The notes beneath the pieces are model-generated. The model did not search any database and was not told the DNA's origin. It saw nothing but the letters and a program-made list of their open reading frames with translations. Source: Massilia frigida (GTDB lineage Bacteria > Pseudomonadota > Gammaproteobacteria > Burkholderiales > Burkholderiaceae_D). Taken from it: DNA of 64,000 nucleotides. The stretch is taken from positions 223,265 to 287,264 of the forward strand of contig NZ_WHJG01000005.1 in assembly GCF_011682175.1 (NCBI RefSeq), read 5' to 3'. Each line of letters starts with the position of its first letter. Position 1 is the stretch's first letter. Of this stretch, positions 1-10,208 are shown piece by piece. The position numbers and the translations under genes were made by a program.

Positions 1-1
1 A

Positions 2-598
2 GCGATCCTGTTCCGCCGCGCTCCGCCCGACCGCATGCCGCACGCGCGCCTGATGGCCATGGTGCGCGCCCTGCACCAGGCCGGCTACGAAAAACTGTAT
101 CTCTATTCCTGGCCCAAGCCATCGGGCCTGCACTGGCGCTGGCATTTGTTCACCGGCCAGCGCGACTGGATGCAACGCCCCTGGCGCGAAGGCTGGTACG
201 GCTCCGGCGCCGACTACAACGTCAACCCGGTGATGGGCTGGGGCGATTTGCCCGGCGCCAGCACCGACGAACTGGTCACCGCGCTGGCGCGCTTCGACCC
301 GCATGGACTGGCGCAGGCGCTCGGACGCGACGAAGACCACAGCGCATGGTTCGAGGGCGCGTGCAAACTCTTGCTGCCAGGCTATATGTACAGCCTGAAC
401 ATGGAGCGCCCCGGCGCCGGCGGCCTGCAAGATGCCCCGCCCGTGCCGGTGGTAGCCGTGCGCGCCAGCCTGCCGGCCTACGAAGGCCCGGCACTGGGCT
501 GGCCGCCCGGCTGGGCCGGCCTGTGGACGCGCGCGCATGTCATGCCAGCGCCGCCGATCGACATCACCGGCGAGCGCAAGCTGCGCGAACCGTCGTAA
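2..598 (+). CDS. Hypothetical protein, 5' end outside window
   Basis: The reading frame is open to the left window edge; the first internal ATG is at 35, but ten in-frame codons precede it, so the true start probably lies outside. The visible 198 or so residues are rich in Trp, Gly and Pro, with no signal peptide, membrane segment or motif I recognise. GC-rich third positions match the neighbouring genes, which supports real coding. The gene ends at 598 and is convergent with the dehydrogenase at 705-1697, with REP-like hairpins lying between them. Function unknown. Confidence 0.6.
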   Translation, partial: AILFRRAPPDRMPHARLMAMVRALHQAGYEKLYLYSWPKPSGLHWRWHLFTGQRDWMQRPWREGWYGSGADYNVNPVMGWGDLPGASTDELVTALARFDPHGLAQALGRDEDHSAWFEGACKLLLPGYMYSLNMERPGAGGLQDAPPVPVVAVRASLPAYEGPALGWPPGWAGLWTRAHVMPAPPIDITGERKLREPS

Positions 599-633
599 CA
601 CGGCAGGGCCGACGCAGTATGTATTGAATTTGC

Positions 634-696
634 CCCGTCGTTCCTGGCATTGCCAGAAACGACTTCCCGCGCCAAGGCGGGACTCGGCGGGAACGG
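634..696. repeat. REP-like double palindrome, copy A
   Basis: Two adjacent hairpins lie between convergent genes. The first pairs GTCGTT (637-642) with AACGAC (658-663) and CTGGC (644-648) with GCCAG (652-656) around a 3-nt loop. The second pairs TTCCCGC with GCGGGAA around the spacer GCCAAGGCGGGACTCG. The first hairpin recurs at 41093-41130 with compensating changes in the stem, and the second recurs at 50861-50900. It may also serve as a transcription end for both flanking genes. Confidence 0.7.
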
Positions 697-704
697 CGGC
701 GGCA

Positions 705-1697
705 TCACAATTTCCGCAACGCTTCCGGGTTCAAAATATTAGACGGCGCGCCGTTCGCGAAGTTCAGCACATTCTCGAACGCGGTGCGGAAATACAGCTC
801 GTAGCTATCCTTTTCCACGTAGCCGATGTGCGGCGTGGCCAGCACGGTCGGAATGCGCAGCAGCGGCGCATCCGGTGCCAGCGGCTCGCTGGTGAACACG
901 TCGATGGCCGCGTTGCCCGGCCGTCCCAGGCGCAGCGCCGCTTCCAGCGCGTCCGTTGCGACCAGCTCGGCGCGGCTGGTATTGACGAACAGCGCGTCCG
1001 GCTTCATGCGCGCAAGGTCCTCGGCGGTGACGATGCCGCGGGTCGCGTCGGCCAGCCGCAAATGCAGGCTGAGCACGTCGGCGCGCTCGAACAAGGCTTC
1101 GCGCGTTGGCGCCGCCTCGACACCGTCGGCCACCGCCGCCGCGCGGCTGGCCTCGCCGCCCCAGACCAGCACCTGCATCCCGAAGGCCTTGCCGTAGCCG
1201 GCGATCATGCGGCCGATCTTGCCGTAGCTCCAGATCGCCAGGGTGCGGCCCTTGAGCGTGCGGCCCACGCCATTGAGCACGGGGTTGACCGAGGCGGTTT
1301 GCCACAGCCCGTCCTTGAGGTTGCTCGCGTAAGGCACGATCTTGCGGCTGGCCGCCATGATCAGGGCCCAGGTCAGTTCGGCCGGGGCCACCGGCGAGCC
1401 GATCCCTTCCGCGATGGCAACGCCGCCCGCCGTGGCGGCCGCCACATCGACGTGGCCGGCCAGCTTGCCGGTCTGCGAAATGAGCTTGAGATTGGGCAGT
1501 TTTTCCAGCAATGCCGCCGGAAACACGGTGCGTTCGCGGATCAGCACCAGCGCGTCGAAAGGGGCCAGGCGGATGGCCAGCTGGCCTGTACCACGGGCCG
1601 AACTGTTAAAAATTTTGACATCGTGACCGTCGAGAAGTTTGAAACAGTCGAGCTGGCGGACGGCGTCCTGATAGTCGTCAAGAATAGCTATTTTCAT
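705..1697 (-). CDS. D-2-hydroxyacid dehydrogenase family protein
   Basis: This 330-residue protein belongs to the NAD-dependent D-isomer 2-hydroxyacid dehydrogenases, which reduce 2-oxoacids or oxidise D-2-hydroxyacids in the cytoplasm. The catalytic trio is visible as Arg242 (NTSRAEL), Glu271 (DVFTSEPL) and His290 (ATPHIGY). The Rossmann motif reads IWSYGKIG (residues 155-162), where the first glycine of the usual GxGxxG is a serine (Ser157). Substrate cannot be told from sequence; phosphoglycerate dehydrogenase is less likely because no ACT domain is present. The gene stands alone, divergent from pckG, and its Shine-Dalgarno sequence is weak. Confidence 0.85.
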   Translation of the reverse strand: MKIAILDDYQDAVRQLDCFKLLDGHDVKIFNSSARGTGQLAIRLAPFDALVLIRERTVFPAALLEKLPNLKLISQTGKLAGHVDVAAATAGGVAIAEGIGSPVAPAELTWALIMAASRKIVPYASNLKDGLWQTASVNPVLNGVGRTLKGRTLAIWSYGKIGRMIAGYGKAFGMQVLVWGGEASRAAAVADGVEAAPTREALFERADVLSLHLRLADATRGIVTAEDLARMKPDALFVNTSRAELVATDALEAALRLGRPGNAAIDVFTSEPLAPDAPLLRIPTVLATPHIGYVEKDSYELYFRTAFENVLNFANGAPSNILNPEALRKL

Positions 1698-1810
1698 GGG
1701 AGATGGCAGAAGTTAAATAAATCTTCGTAGGTAAATAACACAATACAGAATATTCGGAATAGCCTACTACTTTACTCAACTATTATTCCTACATTTTTGA
1801 GCCTGGAGCA

Positions 1811-1839
1811 TTTAAAACAGGTAATAGCAGGTGTACAAT
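1811..1839 (+). promoter_or_regulatory. Candidate sigma-70 promoter of pckG
   Basis: TTTAAA (1811-1816) and TACAAT (1834-1839) are separated by 17 bp in an otherwise AT-rich stretch upstream of pckG. Transcription from here would give a leader of roughly 230 nt before the start codon. The rest of the 376-bp gap (1698-2073) shows no gene I can support. Confidence 0.4.
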
Positions 1840-2073
1840 CGCCCCCTAAATTCGGGATTTGCCCCCTCCCCGGACCGTGTTTTGACCAGTCCCGGAGCGT
1901 CTCAAGTCCCCGCACTACCGTTCCACCAACCTTGCTGTCATCGAGGTTGTCGACATGACCGCCGTATCGCCGAACCTTTCTTAGGGAATGGATTCTTGAG
2001 CGCAAGCTGAAACGCTGACGACGATCCTGCCGTGCCGGGACAAGAAAGAATTCTTATTGGCATTGGAGGTACT

Positions 2074-3939
2074 ATGAATCAGCCCCTTATGGGTGGCGTT
2101 GCAACACTGAACGTCCCAGCTTACATCAAACATCAAAAGCTCATCAACTGGGTCAGCGAAATTGCTGCCCTGACGAAGCCGGCCCGCATCTATTGGTGCG
2201 ATGGCTCGCAAGATGAGTACGACCGCCTGTGCGCCGAGATGGTGGCCGCCGGCACGATGAAAAAGCTGAACCCTGAAAAGCGCCCGAATTCCTATCTGGC
2301 CTGTTCCGATCCGTCGGACGTGGCACGCGTGGAAGACCGCACTTACATCTGCTCGGAAACCAAAGAGCAGGCCGGCCCGACCAACAACTGGATGGCCCCT
2401 GCGGAAATGCGCACCACCCTGAACGGCCTGTTCGATGGCTGCATGGCCGGGCGCACCCTGTACGTGGTGCCGTTCTCGATGGGTCCGCTCGGTTCGCCGA
2501 TCGCCCACATCGGCGTCGAGCTGTCCGATTCGCCTTACGTGGCGGTCAACATGCGCATCATGACGCGCATGGGCAAGGCTGTGTACGACGTGCTGGGCAC
2601 CAGCGGCGACTTCGTGCCGTGCGTGCATACCGTCGGCGCACCGCTGGCGGCTGGCCAGAAAGACGTTGCATGGCCGTGCAATCCGACCAAGTACATCGTG
2701 CACTACCCTGAAACCCGCGAAATCTGGTCCTACGGTTCCGGCTACGGCGGCAACGCGCTGCTGGGCAAGAAGTGCTTCGCGCTGCGTATCGCCTCGAACA
2801 TGGGCCACCAGGAAGCCCAGGCCGGCGGCACCGGCTGGCTGGCCGAACACATGCTGATCCTCGGCGTCGAGTCGCCCGAAGGCAAGAAGCACTACGTCGC
2901 GGCAGCCTTCCCATCGGCTTGCGGCAAGACCAACTTCGCCATGCTGATTCCACCGGCAAGCTTCGGCGGCTGGAAAGTGACCACCATCGGCGACGATATC
3001 GCCTGGATCAAGCCGGGCGCCGATGGCCGCCTGTACGCAATCAATCCGGAAGCCGGCTACTTCGGCGTGGCGCCGGGCACCAACACCCGCACCAACTCGA
3101 ACTGCATGGCCTCGATGAACGAGAACACCATCTTCACCAACGTCGCGCTGACCGACGATGGCGACGTCTGGTGGGAAGGCCTGACCAAGGAAGCGCCGTC
3201 GCACCTGATCGACTGGCAGGGCAAGGACTGGACCCCGGCGTCCGGCGCCAAGGCCGCGCATCCGAACGCGCGCTTCACGGTGGCCGCGACCCAGAACCCG
3301 GTGATCGATGCGGCCTGGGACGACCCTGCGGGCGTGCCGATTTCGGCCTTCATCTTCGGTGGCCGCCGTTCGACCACGGTGCCGCTGGTGACCGAAGCGC
3401 GCAACTGGGTGGAAGGCGTGTACATGGCCGCGACCATGGGTTCCGAAACCACCGCCGCCGCCGCCGGCCAGATGGGCATCGTGCGCCGCGATCCGTTCGC
3501 GATGCTGCCCTTCATCGGCTACAACATGAGCGACTACTTCCAGCACTGGCTCAACATGGGCAAGAAGATCGAAGCCATGAACCCGGCCGCGCTGCCGAAG
3601 ATCTACTGCGTGAACTGGTTCCGTACCGATGCCGACGGCAAGTTCGTCTGGCCTGGCTTCGGCGACAATATGCGCGTGCTGAAGTGGATGCTGGAACGCA
3701 TCGAAGGCAAGGCGGGCGGCACCGAGAACGTGTTCGGCACCACCCCGAACTTCGGTGACCTGAACTGGGACGGCATCGACTTCACGCAAGCGCAGTTCGA
3801 TACCATCACCTCGATCGACAAGGACGCCTTCAACGAAGAGCTCAAGCTGCACGATGAGCTGTTCGAGAAGCTGGCCTATCACCTGCCGCAAGAACTGGTA
3901 GCGACCAAGGCCGAGCTGGAAAAACGCCTGTCCGCCTGA
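2074..3939 (+). CDS. pckG: Phosphoenolpyruvate carboxykinase (GTP)
   Basis: This cytoplasmic enzyme converts oxaloacetate and GTP to phosphoenolpyruvate, CO2 and GDP, the entry step of gluconeogenesis. The 621-residue length is normal for the GTP-dependent class. The class-specific P-loop FPSACGKTN is at residues 279-287, followed by IGDDIAWIK, which holds metal-binding aspartates, and an NTNSNCM segment. I start at ATG 2074 because GGAGGT lies just upstream; an in-frame ATG at 2032 would only add 14 unrelated residues. A strong terminator follows, so the gene is a single unit. Confidence 0.97.
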   Translation: MNQPLMGGVATLNVPAYIKHQKLINWVSEIAALTKPARIYWCDGSQDEYDRLCAEMVAAGTMKKLNPEKRPNSYLACSDPSDVARVEDRTYICSETKEQAGPTNNWMAPAEMRTTLNGLFDGCMAGRTLYVVPFSMGPLGSPIAHIGVELSDSPYVAVNMRIMTRMGKAVYDVLGTSGDFVPCVHTVGAPLAAGQKDVAWPCNPTKYIVHYPETREIWSYGSGYGGNALLGKKCFALRIASNMGHQEAQAGGTGWLAEHMLILGVESPEGKKHYVAAAFPSACGKTNFAMLIPPASFGGWKVTTIGDDIAWIKPGADGRLYAINPEAGYFGVAPGTNTRTNSNCMASMNENTIFTNVALTDDGDVWWEGLTKEAPSHLIDWQGKDWTPASGAKAAHPNARFTVAATQNPVIDAAWDDPAGVPISAFIFGGRRSTTVPLVTEARNWVEGVYMAATMGSETTAAAAGQMGIVRRDPFAMLPFIGYNMSDYFQHWLNMGKKIEAMNPAALPKIYCVNWFRTDADGKFVWPGFGDNMRVLKWMLERIEGKAGGTENVFGTTPNFGDLNWDGIDFTQAQFDTITSIDKDAFNEELKLHDELFEKLAYHLPQELVATKAELEKRLSA

Positions 3940-3960
3940 GCGCGGCCGCGTAGTCCCAAG

Positions 3961-4010
3961 GCGGAGGTGGCGCGCGCGTGAATCACGCGGGCGGCACCTC
4001 CGCTTTTTTT
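3961..4010 (+). terminator. Intrinsic terminator of pckG
   Basis: The arms GCGGAGGTG (3961-3969) and CACCTCCGC (3995-4003) pair perfectly, with further GC pairing inside, and are followed by seven T residues. It lies about 20 bp after the pckG stop codon. Confidence 0.9.
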
Positions 4011-4178
4011 CGTCCATCGATCCGCTGCGTCGCGGCGAGGTGTTGTCGTGCGGCCTCGCGGGCCGACAAATAGGCGAAAACCGACCCGATCGGGAGTACA
4101 CTTATTTGCCGATGGGATTTTATATTTTCTTCATAGAAATACTGTCAATGCGGCACGTTTTTTCTGCCGGGACACATC

Positions 4179-7100
4179 ATGCGATGGTTATGGAGCAGCC
4201 TGCTAGCACTGGGCTTGATCTGGACAGTACCCCGGGCCGTGGCCGGCGAGATGCCGCTGCGCCGCTTTCAATACCAAAGCTGGAGCACCGAGGCCGGCCT
4301 GCCGCAGGTCTCGGTGTACGACGTCGCGCATGACGCCGACGGTTATCTCTGGGTCGCCACCGAAAACGGCCTGGCGCGCTTCGATGGCACCCGCTTCGAC
4401 AATTTCAACCGCGAAAACACCCCGGCCATGGCGAGCCGTTGGGTTAGCAAGCTCTACCGTGGGAAATCACAGCGCCTGTGGATTGCCACCCGCCGCAATC
4501 TGCTGCGCTGGGAAGCCGGGCAGTTCACCGAACAAGCCATGACCGGCGCCGCGCCGGGCCGGGTGCGCGATCTGGTGGAAGACGCCGACGGCCATTTGTG
4601 GCTGGCCGGCGACGTCTTGCTGCACGAGCGGGGCAAGGCCATGCTGCCGGTGCCCGGGTGGGCGGGCGCCGCCACCGCCCTGGCCGCGGAGGGGGACGCG
4701 CTCTGGATCGCCGGCGCCCATGGCGTGCTGGCGCGCCACAGTGGCGGCCACTTGCAGCACTTTCATTTTGCCCAGCTGGACGAGGCTGTCGTGGGCGCCA
4801 TGGTCTGGGCGCGCGGTGCGCTGTGGCTGGCCAGCAGCAAGGGATTATTCCGCCTGCGCGACGGCGTGCTGGAGGCGCAGCCGCTGCAGTCCGATCCGCT
4901 GCCGCCGAACCTGACCAGCATGGCCGTCGACGCCGCCGGCGCGCTGCTGCTCGGCAGCGACAAGGCGCTGTTCAGGGTGCGCGACGGGGCGCCGGCCGAG
5001 CGCCTCGATGCCGGCACGGCCGGCGGTTTTGCGGCGATCATCAGCGTGCGCACCGGTGCCGACGGCAGCCTGTGGCTGGGCAGCCAGCAGCAGGGCTTGC
5101 GCCATATGTGGCCGGACCGGGTCGATCGCCTGTCGACCGAGGAGGGCTTGCGCGATGCGCGCGTATGGAGCCTGGCGGCCCAGGCCGATGGCGTGCTGGT
5201 CGGGCACAACGGCGGCTTCGACCACCTCGCCGGCGAACGTTTCACCCCCGTCGCCGACGCTGCCGCCTTGCCCGATCCCAAGGGCTATGCCGGCTTTATC
5301 GACGCGCGCCAGCGCCGCTGGCTGGGCACTTTTCGCGGCCTGGTGCGGATCGACGCCGACGGCGGCGGCCGGGTGGAGTTTGCCGCCCTGGCCGGCTTGC
5401 AGGTGAACGGGATCGAGGAAAGCCCCGACGGCGTGGTGTGGGTCGCCAGTTCCGGCGGCCTGTTCCGGATCGAGGACGACCAGGCGGTCGCCGTGGGCGC
5501 GCAGTCGGGCCTGGATGAACAGATGGTGCGCTTCGTGCTGGCCGATTGGGACGCGCGCCTGTGGGTGGGCACTGAACACGGTTTGTTCCGGCAGGATGGC
5601 GCCCGCTTCGCGCGCGTGCGCGACAGCGGCCTGGGCACCACCTTCATCACGTCCATCGCCCAGTTATCCGACGGTACGATGGCGGTCGGCAGCCTGGACC
5701 AGGGCATGTTCTTTCGCGTCGGCGGCATCTGGCGTCATATCGAGCGGCGCCCGGGATTGCCGGTCGATAGCGCCTCGATCCTGGTGCAACACAGGGATTC
5801 GCTGCTGGTGGTCCACGCCGACGGCGTGTATCGCTTTCCGCTGCGAGAACTGGCCAGCGCGACGCTGGCGGGAGGCCAGCTGCGCCATATCGAAATCCTG
5901 TTGCAGGACCATGGCGACCGGCTCGGGTCCTCCAGGGTGCGCTGCTGTAATTATGGCGGCAATGGCAAGGCCCTGGTCCTCGGCGACACCCTGCTGCTGG
6001 CGACGCTCAACGGCGTGGCCCGCATCGACCTGCGCGAACGCCCGCAGCGCGTACCGCGGGTGGCGATCCGGGCCATCCGCCTGGCCCGTGCCGGCAGCGC
6101 CAGCGCCGGCATGGCCTTGCCCATGGGCGTGCGCGATCTCGACATCGATTTCGGCACGATCGATTTCCGCCAGGCCAGGCTGCTGCGCTACCGGTATCGC
6201 GTCTGCGGACCCGATGCCGACTGGATCGATGCCGGCCAGCGCGCCGCGGCGATCTATACCAATCTGCCGCCCGGAACGTGTCGCTTTGAAGTGCAGGCGC
6301 GCTACCTGTCCCAGGAGTGGGGGCCGGGCGCCAGGCTGGAACTGACCGTGCCGCCTTACTTCAGCGAGACCTGGCTATTCAAGATCATGCTGTTCGGCGC
6401 CGCCGGCATGCTCATCGCGGCATGGGTAAAGCGGCGCGAGCGGCGCCTGATGCGGCAAAAGGCGGCACTGAGGGCGGAAGTGGCCAAGCGCACGGCCCAA
6501 CTGGCCGAGGCGAACCAGGATCTGGCGAAGAATATCCAGATCCTGGCCGCGGCCAGCGTGACCGATGCGCTGACCGGACTGCATAACCGCCGTTTCATGC
6601 AGGAGCACGTGCTGCACCTGTTTGCGGAACTGATACGCGCGCGCACGGACGGCTCGGCCGACGCCATCCTCGGCTTCATCCTGGTCGACATCGATTTTTT
6701 CAAGGCCGTCAACGACCGCTTCGGCCACGCCGTCGGCGACGACGTGCTGTGCGCGGTGGGCCGGGCCTTGCGCGAGGCGGCGCGCGATTCCGATTATGTG
6801 CTACGCTGGGGCGGCGAGGAATTCCTGCTGGTCGTGACCAACAGCTCGCGCGCAGAACTGGTCAACATCGCCGAAAGGCTGCGCCTGAACGTGGCCAGGG
6901 TAACGACTGGCGGGGCCGAGCCGCAGCCGGTGACGGTCTCGCTCGGCTACGTCGCCTACCCGCTCGACGGCATCGCTCTCGAACGGCATGAATGGAGCAC
7001 CGCACTGGCGGTGGCCGACAAGGCCCTGTACGGCGCCAAGGAGTCCGGCCGCAATTGTGCCGCCACGATCGTCTTCGATGGCGCCGAGCGTGCAAGCTGG

Positions 7101-7184
7101 GGCGACGATGAGATCCGCGCCGCGCTGGAGGCCAGCCCGATGGCCGGCGCGACGCTGGTGGTGGCGCCGCGCAGCCTCGTCTGA
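4179..7184 (+). CDS. Membrane diguanylate cyclase with two-component-regulator propeller
   Basis: The 1001-residue protein should make cyclic di-GMP in response to an extracytoplasmic signal. A signal peptide (to about residue 23) leads into a run of Reg_prop beta-propeller blades (for example WVATENGLARFDG), then a Y_Y_Y domain at about 650-725, one membrane helix near 733-750, a coiled coil, and a C-terminal GGDEF domain. The active-site loop is GGEEF at 878-882, and an RxxD inhibitory site (RDSD) sits five residues before it, so the enzyme looks active and product-inhibited. No EAL domain is present. It is flanked by the pckG terminator and the efflux operon, with no partner kinase. Confidence 0.92.
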   Translation: MRWLWSSLLALGLIWTVPRAVAGEMPLRRFQYQSWSTEAGLPQVSVYDVAHDADGYLWVATENGLARFDGTRFDNFNRENTPAMASRWVSKLYRGKSQRLWIATRRNLLRWEAGQFTEQAMTGAAPGRVRDLVEDADGHLWLAGDVLLHERGKAMLPVPGWAGAATALAAEGDALWIAGAHGVLARHSGGHLQHFHFAQLDEAVVGAMVWARGALWLASSKGLFRLRDGVLEAQPLQSDPLPPNLTSMAVDAAGALLLGSDKALFRVRDGAPAERLDAGTAGGFAAIISVRTGADGSLWLGSQQQGLRHMWPDRVDRLSTEEGLRDARVWSLAAQADGVLVGHNGGFDHLAGERFTPVADAAALPDPKGYAGFIDARQRRWLGTFRGLVRIDADGGGRVEFAALAGLQVNGIEESPDGVVWVASSGGLFRIEDDQAVAVGAQSGLDEQMVRFVLADWDARLWVGTEHGLFRQDGARFARVRDSGLGTTFITSIAQLSDGTMAVGSLDQGMFFRVGGIWRHIERRPGLPVDSASILVQHRDSLLVVHADGVYRFPLRELASATLAGGQLRHIEILLQDHGDRLGSSRVRCCNYGGNGKALVLGDTLLLATLNGVARIDLRERPQRVPRVAIRAIRLARAGSASAGMALPMGVRDLDIDFGTIDFRQARLLRYRYRVCGPDADWIDAGQRAAAIYTNLPPGTCRFEVQARYLSQEWGPGARLELTVPPYFSETWLFKIMLFGAAGMLIAAWVKRRERRLMRQKAALRAEVAKRTAQLAEANQDLAKNIQILAAASVTDALTGLHNRRFMQEHVLHLFAELIRARTDGSADAILGFILVDIDFFKAVNDRFGHAVGDDVLCAVGRALREAARDSDYVLRWGGEEFLLVVTNSSRAELVNIAERLRLNVARVTTGGAEPQPVTVSLGYVAYPLDGIALERHEWSTALAVADKALYGAKESGRNCAATIVFDGAERASWGDDEIRAALEASPMAGATLVVAPRSLV

Positions 7185-7325
7185 AGTGCTCGGCTGCGCC
7201 CAGCGGCGCACGCTTGATGGGCCGGCGCGCTACGGCGGCCGGCTATTTCTTTTATAATTTTCCCATTATCAATCCCGGAGCCGAGGCGCCCGACATCGCC
7301 GGCCCGTCGCCCGGAGTCCGCCCGC

Positions 7326-9002
7326 ATGGCAGCACCGCCCCAGTACCTGAAACCGACTCCCGCCTGGGAAGAACACGAAAAACCCAGCATGCCGGGTTCG
7401 GCGTCGATGCCCTGGCATCCGCCCCACATCCGCTTTGCCTACGCCTGCGTGGCGCTGCTGGTCGGCATTACCGGCGGCCTGGGCAACGCGCTGGTCTCGG
7501 CCAACCTGCCGGCCATCCAGGGCACCCTGGGCCTCACGCCCGCCGAAGCGGCCTGGCTGCCGGCCGCCTACATCATGGTCAACGTCACCTCGAACCTGAT
7601 GGTGTTCAAGTTCCGCCAGCAGTTCGGCCTGCGCCTGTTCGCCGAGATCGGCCTGTCGCTGTACGCCTTCGTCACCTTGCTGCACCTGCTGGTGGGCGGC
7701 TTCGAGATGGCGATCCTGGTACGCGCCGTCAGCGGCCTGGCCGGCGCCACCACCAGCACCCTGGCCATGCTCTACATGCTGCAGGCCGCGCCCAAGAAAT
7801 ACACCGGCAAGATGCTGGTGCTCGGGGTCGGCATCGCGCAGATCGCCACGCCGCTGGCCTGGCTGATGTCGCCGGCCTTGCTCGACATGGGCCAGTGGCA
7901 CAATCTGTACCTGTTCGAGGCCGGCCTGGCGCTCTGTTCGCTGGCCGCCGTGGTGGTGCTCAAGCTGCCGCCCGGGATCCACATCAAGGTGATCGAGCCG
8001 CTCGATTTCGTCACCTTCGCGTTAATCGCTCCGGCGGTGGCGATGATCGTCGCCGTGCTGGCGCAGGGTTTCACGCGCTGGTGGTTCGACACGCCCTGGC
8101 TGGCGTACCTCCTGATCGCCGCCGTGCTGCTGATGACGATCGCGCTGTTCATCGAGCACCACCGCGCCAATCCGCTGATCCAGACGCGCTGGCTGATGAT
8201 GGGGCCCACCATCCGCTTCATGATCGGCGCCTTTTTGATCCGCTTCCTGACTTCCGAGCAGACCTATGGCGCGGTCGGCCTGCTGCGCACCCTCGGCATG
8301 GGACCGGACCAGATGCAGCCGCTGTTCGCCGTCATTCTGGCCGGGACCATCTGCGGCATGGTCGCCAGTTCCGTCACCTTCAGCCCGAAGACCGTGATCC
8401 CGCAAATCCTGTTCTCGATTTTGCTGTTCGGCGTGGCCGCCTGGCTCGATTACGGCCGCACCAGCCTTGACCGCCCGCACGACTTTTTCGTCAGCCAGTT
8501 CCTGGTGGCGCTGGGCGCGGGCATGTTCATGGGGCCGATGATCATGATCGGCATCATGCAGGCGCTCAAATTCGGCGCCGACCACGTGGTCACCTTCGTC
8601 GTCATGCTGGCCATGACGCAAAGCCTGGGCGGCTTTACCGGCGCCGCCGCGCTCAGTACTTACCAGCTGCACCGCGAGCATGTGCACTCGACCCAGGTCA
8701 ATGCCCAGCTCAATCCCGCCGACCCGGTCGTCGCCCAGCGCCTGCGCCTGCAGCAGCAGATCTACCAGGGAGTGAACACCGACCCGGCCCTGCGCGCCGC
8801 CCAGGGCGTGGCGCAACTGGCCCTGATCAGCCGGCGCGAAGCGAATGTCCTCGCGTTCAACGATGTCTTCGCCCTGAGCGGCGTGATCGCCATCCTGTTC
8901 CTCGGCTGGTCGCTGTTCATCTCCGTGCGCCTCGCGCGCCGGCAGAAACGCGAAGCCGCAGCCTTACTCAACCAGGCGCCCGCGGGCGCCCCCGCCAGAT
9001 AA
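7326..9002 (+). CDS. MFS transporter, DHA2 (EmrB/QacA)-like drug efflux pump
   Basis: This 558-residue inner membrane protein has about 14 hydrophobic segments, as expected of the DHA2 group of proton-driven exporters. The opening helix contains the family-like stretch GLGNALVSANLPAIQGTLG, and the second is followed by AAWLPAAYIM. The C-terminus ends in a short basic tail. The adaptor gene begins 3 bp after its stop and the outer membrane factor follows, so the three form one tripartite efflux operon. Substrates cannot be predicted. The start at 7326 is preceded by CCGGAG. Confidence 0.9.
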   Translation: MAAPPQYLKPTPAWEEHEKPSMPGSASMPWHPPHIRFAYACVALLVGITGGLGNALVSANLPAIQGTLGLTPAEAAWLPAAYIMVNVTSNLMVFKFRQQFGLRLFAEIGLSLYAFVTLLHLLVGGFEMAILVRAVSGLAGATTSTLAMLYMLQAAPKKYTGKMLVLGVGIAQIATPLAWLMSPALLDMGQWHNLYLFEAGLALCSLAAVVVLKLPPGIHIKVIEPLDFVTFALIAPAVAMIVAVLAQGFTRWWFDTPWLAYLLIAAVLLMTIALFIEHHRANPLIQTRWLMMGPTIRFMIGAFLIRFLTSEQTYGAVGLLRTLGMGPDQMQPLFAVILAGTICGMVASSVTFSPKTVIPQILFSILLFGVAAWLDYGRTSLDRPHDFFVSQFLVALGAGMFMGPMIMIGIMQALKFGADHVVTFVVMLAMTQSLGGFTGAAALSTYQLHREHVHSTQVNAQLNPADPVVAQRLRLQQQIYQGVNTDPALRAAQGVAQLALISRREANVLAFNDVFALSGVIAILFLGWSLFISVRLARRQKREAAALLNQAPAGAPAR

Positions 9003-9005
9003 ACC

Positions 9006-10208
9006 ATGACCAATCCACTTCCTCCTGCGCGCAGCGAACCCACCGCCGACGAGGCCAACCCGCCGCTGCCGGGCGACTCCAGCAACAGCACCGCTGCCAT
9101 CCCTCCGGCCGCGGTGCCGGTGGCGCCGGTAGTTACCGAAGCGCCTCCTCCCAAGTACATCAAGCCCAAGCTGTGGACCGTGGTGCTGATGGCCGTCGTC
9201 GCCCTGGCCGGCATCGTGCTGATCATGTGGGCGTGGCGCCTTGGGCCTTTTAACAGCACCCTGGTCCAGACCGACAACAGCTACGTGCGCGGCCAGATCA
9301 CGGTGCTCGCGCCGCAGGTCAATGGCTATGTGGCCAACGTGCTGGTCAAGGACTTCCAGTTCGTCAAAGCCGGCCAGCCGCTGCTGCGCATCGACGACCG
9401 CATCTACAAGGCGCGCGTGGAACAGGCCGAGGCCCAGCGCGACGGCGCCATCGCCGCGCTGGAGAACTTCACGCAGACCCAGGCCCAGAACCGCGCCCGT
9501 GGCGGTGCCGCGCGTGCCACGCTGGTGGCGGTGCGGGCTGAGCGCAATCGGGCCGCGGCCGAACTGGGACGGGTCGAGGAACTGGCAGCCAAGGGATCGG
9601 TGTCGCTCAATGAGCGCGACCGGGTGCGCATGACGACCCAGCTGGCCGGTGCCAATGTCCTCAAGGCCAAGGCCGATATCGCCATCGCCGAAGAAACTGT
9701 CAAGGCCACCACGGTCTCGCGCGGCGGCCTGGAGGCGCAGGTCAAGACGGCCGAAGCGCAGCTGGCGCTGGCGCAAATCGACTTGTCCAATACCGTCGTC
9801 AAGGCCCCGCGCGACGGCCAGGTGAGCGAAGCGTCGGTACGTTTGGGCCAGTACGTCACGGCCGGCTCGCAACTGCTGTTTTTGGTCCCCGACACCATGT
9901 GGATCGTGGCGAATTTCAAGGAAAACCAGACCTGGAAAATGCGCATCGGCCAGCGCGCCACGTTCACGGTGGATGCGTTCAATGGCGCCGCCTTGAGCGG
10001 CCATGTCGAACAGATCGCGCCGGCCACCGGCTCGGAATTTTCCGTGCTGCGCGCCGATAACGCCAGCGGCAATTTCACCAAGGTGGTCCAGCGCCTGCCG
10101 GTGCGCATCGCCATCGATCCCAGGCAGGAGCTGGCACGGCGCCTGCGGCCCGGCATGTCGGTGATCGTCAAGGTTGACACGGTCGGCGCGGCGGAGCAGC
10201 AGCCGTGA
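9006..10208 (+). CDS. HlyD/EmrA family periplasmic adaptor
   Basis: The 400-residue protein would link the MFS pump to the outer membrane channel. A Pro-rich cytoplasmic N-terminus of about 50 residues precedes a single membrane helix (about residues 57-77). Then come a biotinyl-lipoyl half motif (YVRGQITVLAPQVNGYV), a long alpha-helical hairpin and the second lipoyl half (TVVKAPRDGQVSEASV), followed by the beta-barrel. The order matches EmrA rather than AcrA. The stop overlaps the next gene's GTG start by four bases, indicating translational coupling. Confidence 0.92.
   Translation: MTNPLPPARSEPTADEANPPLPGDSSNSTAAIPPAAVPVAPVVTEAPPPKYIKPKLWTVVLMAVVALAGIVLIMWAWRLGPFNSTLVQTDNSYVRGQITVLAPQVNGYVANVLVKDFQFVKAGQPLLRIDDRIYKARVEQAEAQRDGAIAALENFTQTQAQNRARGGAARATLVAVRAERNRAAAELGRVEELAAKGSVSLNERDRVRMTTQLAGANVLKAKADIAIAEETVKATTVSRGGLEAQVKTAEAQLALAQIDLSNTVVKAPRDGQVSEASVRLGQYVTAGSQLLFLVPDTMWIVANFKENQTWKMRIGQRATFTVDAFNGAALSGHVEQIAPATGSEFSVLRADNASGNFTKVVQRLPVRIAIDPRQELARRLRPGMSVIVKVDTVGAAEQQP

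Noticed and set aside
1981..4101. 706-codon open frame antisense to pckG
   Set aside because: It lies wholly opposite a clear enzyme gene, is Arg/His/Gly-rich as expected of a GC-rich shadow frame, and has no motif.
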